Of a stretch of 63,820 nt of DNA, positions 59,733 through 63,820 are shown piece by piece. Under the pieces are notes generated by a model, which saw only the letters and a list, made by a program, of their open reading frames with translations, ran no database searches and had not been told where the DNA came from. Numbering within the stretch: position 1 is the first letter of the stretch; each line of letters opens with the position of its first letter. Both the position numbers and the translations under genes were made by a program. Source of the DNA: DASRQK01 sp964401685 (GTDB lineage Bacteria; Bacteroidota; Bacteroidia; Sphingobacteriales; Sphingobacteriaceae); the NCBI GenBank assembly GCA_964401685.1, contig CAYNZH010000010.1:1-63820 (forward strand), written 5' to 3'.

Positions 59733-61067
59733 ATGAAGATTTGGCAAAAAAACACCCTGGTTGATCAGCAAGTAGATCGATTTACCGCAGGAAAGGATCG
59801 GGAACTGGATATGATGTTGGCAAAGGCCGATGTCTACGGCTCCCTGGCCCATACCGAAATGTTGGAGAAAATTGGGTTGCTGGGCCATGATGATTTCGAA
59901 TCCGTAAAAAAGGGCTTGATAGAAATCTTCTCGGAAATAGAAAGCGGACAATTCGAAATAGAAAATTCCGTAGAAGACGTGCATTCCCAGATCGAACTGC
60001 TGCTCACCCGCCGGATCGGTGAGGCTGGTAAAAAAATTCATAGCGGCAGGTCTAGAAATGATCAGGTGCTGGTAGATCTAAAATTGTTCTTCCGCGCCGA
60101 AATCGAGGAATTGGTCGTTCTGATGACTCAGCTTTTCACCCGTTTACAATCCTTGAGTGAAAAACATAAAGCGGTCCTGTTGCCTGGGTACACACATCTG
60201 CAAGTTGCGATGCCCTCTTCTTTTGGTTTGTGGTTTGGCGCCTATGCTGAGAGTCTAGTTGACGATTTGGAAGTCTTGCTTGCCAGTTGGAAGGTGTGCA
60301 ACAAAAATCCCTTGGGTTCTGCTGCCGGATACGGATCCTCCTTCCCTTTGGACAGGCGTCTCACGACTGAACTCCTAGGTTTTGATGACTTGAATTACAA
60401 TGTGGTATACGCCCAGATGGGGCGGGGGAAGACGGAGAAAATCCTTGCCCACGCGATGAGCACAATTGCGGCGACTCTGGCCAAATTTTCCATGGATGTA
60501 TGCTTATATATGAACCAGAATTTTGGCTTCCTCAGCTTTCCGGATGAGCTTACCACCGGTTCTAGCATAATGCCGCATAAGAAAAATCCGGATGTTTTCG
60601 AGCTTATTCGGGGAAAATGCAACTTGATTCAAAGCTTGCCCAATGAAATCAGTCTGCTGATCGCAAATCTTCCGTCAGGCTACCACCGCGACTTGCAACT
60701 CTTGAAAGAATCCCTTTTTCCTGCCCTGACTTCCTTGAAAGACTGTCTGACTATGACAGATTTCATGCTTGAACATATTGAAGTTAAGGAAGATATTTTG
60801 AATGATAAAAAATACGATTACCTTTTTAGTGTCGAAGTCGTCAACCAGGAAGTGCTGAAAGGCGTTCCGTTTCGCGAAGCCTATAGAAACATTGGTCTTG
60901 CAATTGAAGAAGGACGTTTTACACCGGATAAATCCGTAAACCACACCCATGAAGGAAGTATTGGAAACTTGTGTACCGCGGAAATCAGACATTCCTTTTA
61001 CAAAATTCATGAGCAATTTGGCTTTGAGAAAGTCCGGAAAGCCCTCAATAATCTCCTGGCCAAATGA
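59733..61067 (+). CDS. argH: Argininosuccinate lyase
   Basis: 444 residues. It splits argininosuccinate to arginine and fumarate, last step of arginine synthesis. The superfamily signature GSSIMPHKKNPD is complete, with VEDVHSQIELLLTRRIGEAGKKIHSGRSRNDQV and LPGYTHLQVAMP. No other arginine gene is in the window. The stop codon overlaps the dGTPase start (ATGA). Confidence 0.97.
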   Translation: MKIWQKNTLVDQQVDRFTAGKDRELDMMLAKADVYGSLAHTEMLEKIGLLGHDDFESVKKGLIEIFSEIESGQFEIENSVEDVHSQIELLLTRRIGEAGKKIHSGRSRNDQVLVDLKLFFRAEIEELVVLMTQLFTRLQSLSEKHKAVLLPGYTHLQVAMPSSFGLWFGAYAESLVDDLEVLLASWKVCNKNPLGSAAGYGSSFPLDRRLTTELLGFDDLNYNVVYAQMGRGKTEKILAHAMSTIAATLAKFSMDVCLYMNQNFGFLSFPDELTTGSSIMPHKKNPDVFELIRGKCNLIQSLPNEISLLIANLPSGYHRDLQLLKESLFPALTSLKDCLTMTDFMLEHIEVKEDILNDKKYDYLFSVEVVNQEVLKGVPFREAYRNIGLAIEEGRFTPDKSVNHTHEGSIGNLCTAEIRHSFYKIHEQFGFEKVRKALNNLLAK

Positions 61068-62413
61068 TGGACTGGAATAAATTGCTTTCAGCTAAGCGCT
61101 GGGGATACGAGACAAGGGGCTTGCCTGACGCCGATTCGGCCAGATCCGAATTTCAAAGGGATTACGACCGACTTATTTTTTCATCCCCCTTCCGTCGATT
61201 GCAAAATAAAACGCAGGTGTTCCCGCTCCCCGGAAGTGTCTTCGTTCATAATCGTTTGACGCATAGTCTAGAAGTAGCGAGCGTGGGTCGGTCTTTAGGA
61301 AGGCTGTTTTACCAGGATTTCTGCGCCAGGAATCCCGATGCAGACCGTAAAATCCCCTCGCTACAACAAATCGGGGACATCGTATCGGCTGCCTGTTTAT
61401 CACATGATCTGGGAAATCCTGCATTCGGACATTCCGGCGAGGCGGCCATCTCCAATTATTTTATCAGCGGAGAGGGGCAGGCCTATCAAAACGATTTGAG
61501 CGCCACCCAGTGGGCCGATTTGATCAATTTCGAAGGAAATGCAAATGCCTTGCGCATCCTCACTCACGGATTCTCGGGCAAGGACCCCAAGGGATTTGCC
61601 CTTACCTACGCCACTTTGGGATCCATACTAAAATATCCCTGTTCGTCGACCGCTGGTCATAAAAAAAATCAGGCCCACCTCAAAAAGTACGGGTTTTTCG
61701 ATTCTGAAAGAGGCACCTTCAATCAAATTGCCCAGGAATTGGGGCTATTGCCCGACCCAAATCAGGAACAAGCTTATTTTCGCCACCCCCTGGTGTACTT
61801 GGTCGAAGCCGCGGACGATATTTGCTACAATATTGTTGATCTGGAAGACGCCCATCGCCTCGGTATTTTGCGCTACGAAGAAATATCGGATCTGCTCCTG
61901 CCCCTTTGCCGGGATGCGAAATTGCCACAGAGGCTGGATCAGTTGGACGATGTTGATAGCAAAGTAAGCCTTTTGAGAGCAAAAGCAATCAACACGTTGA
62001 TCATCTCTTGCGCAAACGCCTTCTCCGAGTATCAGGAACAAATTCTGAACGGACAGTTTAAAGCAACGCTGATGGACGTTATAGAGCCGGATTTGGTGGC
62101 GGCTCAAAAGCGAATTTCAACCCTCTCTTACGAAAGGATTTACAACGCGCACTCCGTTATTCAGATAGAAGTCGCCGGATACAAAGTCATGGGCGGTTTG
62201 CTGGAAGAATTTGTTCCTGCTTACCTTAACAATCACCGATCACCTCTAGACAAAAAGCTTCTCTCGCTCATTCCAAAGCAATTTTATACAAGCTCCGAGG
62301 ATACTTATTCTAAAATCCGGTCCGTGCTCGACTTTGTCTCGGGGATGACTGATCTGTACGCCGTCGAATTATTTAGAAAAATTAAGGGAATTTCCTTTCC
62401 TTCATTAGATTGA
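61064..62413 (+). CDS. dgt: Deoxyguanosine triphosphate triphosphohydrolase-like HD protein
   Basis: 449 residues. It hydrolyses dNTPs to deoxynucleoside and triphosphate. HD-domain metal ligands: His in NRLTHSLEVASVGRSLG, HD pair in SHDLGNPAFGHSGE (His114), and a later Asp in VEAADDICYNIVDLED. RRLQNKTQVFPLP is typical of this family. An ATG one codon later is an equal start. It is coupled to argH and followed 6 bp later by the unknown gene, so three unrelated functions share a message. Confidence 0.92.
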   Translation: MMDWNKLLSAKRWGYETRGLPDADSARSEFQRDYDRLIFSSPFRRLQNKTQVFPLPGSVFVHNRLTHSLEVASVGRSLGRLFYQDFCARNPDADRKIPSLQQIGDIVSAACLSHDLGNPAFGHSGEAAISNYFISGEGQAYQNDLSATQWADLINFEGNANALRILTHGFSGKDPKGFALTYATLGSILKYPCSSTAGHKKNQAHLKKYGFFDSERGTFNQIAQELGLLPDPNQEQAYFRHPLVYLVEAADDICYNIVDLEDAHRLGILRYEEISDLLLPLCRDAKLPQRLDQLDDVDSKVSLLRAKAINTLIISCANAFSEYQEQILNGQFKATLMDVIEPDLVAAQKRISTLSYERIYNAHSVIQIEVAGYKVMGGLLEEFVPAYLNNHRSPLDKKLLSLIPKQFYTSSEDTYSKIRSVLDFVSGMTDLYAVELFRKIKGISFPSLD

Positions 62414-62419
62414 AAAATT

Positions 62420-63406
62420 ATGTCCAAACTATACGATCCTTTTTCGACCTTTTCCTTTGATAATAATGTTTGTTTTCTGAGTGGGAAGACCTTGCAATCT
62501 TCTGACGAAGAAATGCAGGTTTTTCCAACCTGGCTGATGCAAATGTTTGATCTGGAGGCCAAGCCCTTTAAAATGTTGGACGAACAAATCCTGACCTACA
62601 AGCAACTCAAGATCCCCTGCGCTGCCTCCACCGCTGAACGAATCGACCACCTGGAGAATCAAGTCCAACAAGCGTTTACAAACGGGTACGCCGCGGTTTC
62701 ACAGATGGATCAGGTTACGCTGTTCCAATGGGTAGCGAAGCTGGTTTATGGTATCGTGTTCAACGAAGTCCGAGCGGGCATAAGGCAGCAACAGGCAACG
62801 GGAGAACCGCTGAATTTCTCTCAGGTTCTGGCGAAAAAATTCAAGAATCTCCATCTCATGCTGCAGTCTCTGCTCCTGGAAATGCAGTTTGAAGGGAGAA
62901 ATCCCTTTAAGATTGTCGTCTTCCCCGTTGATAACCCCGATGATACCTTCATCTACCGAGACGAAATTAACACGTTGGTCTTTTCCCTCAGAATGCGTGA
63001 TTTTGCGATTATCGCCACCTTACAAGATAACGGAACCAACGTGATTTATCATGAAGACGTTTTGAAACATGTACAGTCGCATGTGCTCCATCCTATACAA
63101 TTCGAGGAAATCTGTGCCAGGTTCTTTTATTCGACCTATTTATTTAGTCGGTTGCCCGAATATACCGTGGCGGAAACCCCTCAACGAATATTTGTGGAGC
63201 CTATGTCCCTGCTGGATATGCATACTCAGCCTCTTTTTGATTATTGGGACAACAAGGTCTATGGGCAGGTTCTGGAGAATTTTTGGAAGCCCTGGGGTCT
63301 TACGCTTTTTGAAATTATTAAAAACCCTGAGCACCCCGTTTCCTTTCTGTATGATCAAGAAGGACTGTTTCTCGAGGCTTCTGCTATCGACCATCCAAAG
63401 TCATGA
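62420..63406 (+). CDS. Protein of unknown function, 328 residues
   Basis: No signal peptide or membrane helix. The opening FSTFSFDNNVCFLSGKTLQSSDEEMQVFPTWLM has a CxxC-free cysteine and reads like a small N-terminal beta unit. The rest is helix-rich with conserved-looking PVDNPDDTFIYRDEINTLVFSLRMRDFAIIATLQDNG. No named family is recognised. It is 6 bp after the dGTPase gene and so co-transcribed with argH-dgt. It could be a partner of the dGTPase, but nothing in the sequence shows this. Confidence 0.75.
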   Translation: MSKLYDPFSTFSFDNNVCFLSGKTLQSSDEEMQVFPTWLMQMFDLEAKPFKMLDEQILTYKQLKIPCAASTAERIDHLENQVQQAFTNGYAAVSQMDQVTLFQWVAKLVYGIVFNEVRAGIRQQQATGEPLNFSQVLAKKFKNLHLMLQSLLLEMQFEGRNPFKIVVFPVDNPDDTFIYRDEINTLVFSLRMRDFAIIATLQDNGTNVIYHEDVLKHVQSHVLHPIQFEEICARFFYSTYLFSRLPEYTVAETPQRIFVEPMSLLDMHTQPLFDYWDNKVYGQVLENFWKPWGLTLFEIIKNPEHPVSFLYDQEGLFLEASAIDHPKS

Positions 63407-63467
63407 GTTGAAAATTCGAAAATAATTTCGTATATTTACTCCGAAAAATTATCGGTTTTAAAATATT

Positions 63468-63820
63468 ATGATTCTGAAAAATTCCCCCATTGCTTTGGGC
63501 ACATTTGCCGCTTGGATGTTTATACTCGTGATTTTGCTGGGTTTCTGGGGCTGTCCGACTTACAGGGTATGGCAGCAGGAAATGGAAGGGAAGGCCGAGT
63601 TTGCGAAAGCAGAGCAGAATAGGCGTATTCGAATTGAGGAAGCCAAGGCCAATCTTGAGGCAGAAAAACTCAATGCAGCCGCTGAGGTTGAGCGGGCTAA
63701 GGGTGCAGCCCAAGCCATCCAGATCGAAAACGGAAGTCTGTCTGAAGCGTACATTCAATATTTATGGGTGCGTCAACAAAATAATCTGAACGATAAGACC
63801 GTTATATATATTCCGACCGA
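63468..63820 (+). CDS. SPFH/membrane-protease-subunit-like protein (3' end outside window)
   Basis: Begins MILKNSPIALGTFAAWMFILVILLGFWGC: an N-terminal helix followed by a cysteine. A long charged helix follows (about 40-85, EGKAEFAKAEQNRRIRIEEAK), rich in Ala, Glu, Lys. SLSEAYIQYLWVRQQ and TVIYIPT, as in the C-terminal part of SPFH/HflC-like proteins, appear before the window ends. The open frame continues past the last base. The family call is by resemblance only. Confidence 0.55.
   Translation, partial: MILKNSPIALGTFAAWMFILVILLGFWGCPTYRVWQQEMEGKAEFAKAEQNRRIRIEEAKANLEAEKLNAAAEVERAKGAAQAIQIENGSLSEAYIQYLWVRQQNNLNDKTVIYIPT

Noticed and set aside
1..63820. Mobile elements, prophage, CRISPR, tRNA or rRNA genes
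   Set aside because: I looked for transposase, integrase and phage proteins, regularly spaced repeats and cloverleaf-like or rRNA sequence. None was seen, and gene spacing leaves little room for them.

Overview
The window is a gene-dense stretch of a chromosome from a member of the Bacteroidota, most likely the Cytophagales (class inferred, genus not determinable). The signs are a LytS/LytTR pair with a TPR sensor, Cys-lipoboxed lipoproteins, small outer-membrane barrels, a B-type sdhC-A-B operon, GHL10 and S9 secreted enzymes, and several good matches to the Bacteroidota promoter (TTTG, about 19 nt, TAnnTTTG). There is no prophage, insertion sequence, CRISPR array, rRNA or tRNA. Four 100-N assembly gaps interrupt the sequence (7952, 15283, 16891 and 39849). 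One of them is false, because the same 55 bp lie on both sides of it.

Layout. 1-741: end of a phosphate-transporter-like gene. 746-3555: LytTR regulator and TPR sensor kinase, divergent from three small secreted or lipoprotein genes (3684-5476) that end at a strong terminator. 5710-6774: a DUF6695-like protein with a His...Cys arrangement like permuted papain folds. 6855-10916: secreted LmbE/PIG-L deacetylase, a coupled 43-residue membrane microprotein and a sodium:solute symporter. 11202-14500: ku-ligD (non-homologous end joining) with a small acidic protein alongside. 14889-17523: small unknown genes and a gap-broken sensor/NarL regulator pair. 17577-20794: E2 and fused E1 of a 2-oxo-acid dehydrogenase.

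20812-31705 is the centrepiece: an eleven-gene phenylacetate catabolic operon, tetR-paaE-A-B-C-D-G-H-J-Y-Z plus a second enoyl-CoA hydratase. It sits behind a promoter covered by two TetR-type palindromes 20 bp apart. The operon encodes the epoxidase with its reductase and maturation factor, ring opening (PaaZ) and beta-oxidation. The ligase PaaK and thioesterase PaaI are not in the window.

31708-36836 (minus strand): a two-gene unit made of a 1201-residue MMPL-type exporter fused to an acyltransferase and a methyltransferase-like domain, and a CrtI/RetSat-like FAD oxidoreductase. It resembles part of flexirubin/aryl-polyene lipid clusters but stands alone here. 36871-40784: serine dehydratase, GHL10 glycosidase-like protein and an outer-membrane barrel. 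40961-44463: succinate dehydrogenase. 44498-49231: long RNA hairpin, barrel protein and a 1261-residue NtrY-like sensor kinase without a partner regulator. 49247-52799 (minus): nucleotide-sugar genes gmd and rfbA between a coiled-coil membrane protein and a lipoprotein. 52843-56486: small membrane protein, GerMN-like lipoprotein, alpha/beta hydrolase, PH-like membrane protein and plsC. 56751-59564: S9 peptidase. 59733-63406: argH, dGTPase and an unknown gene in one operon. 63468-end: start of an SPFH-like membrane protein.
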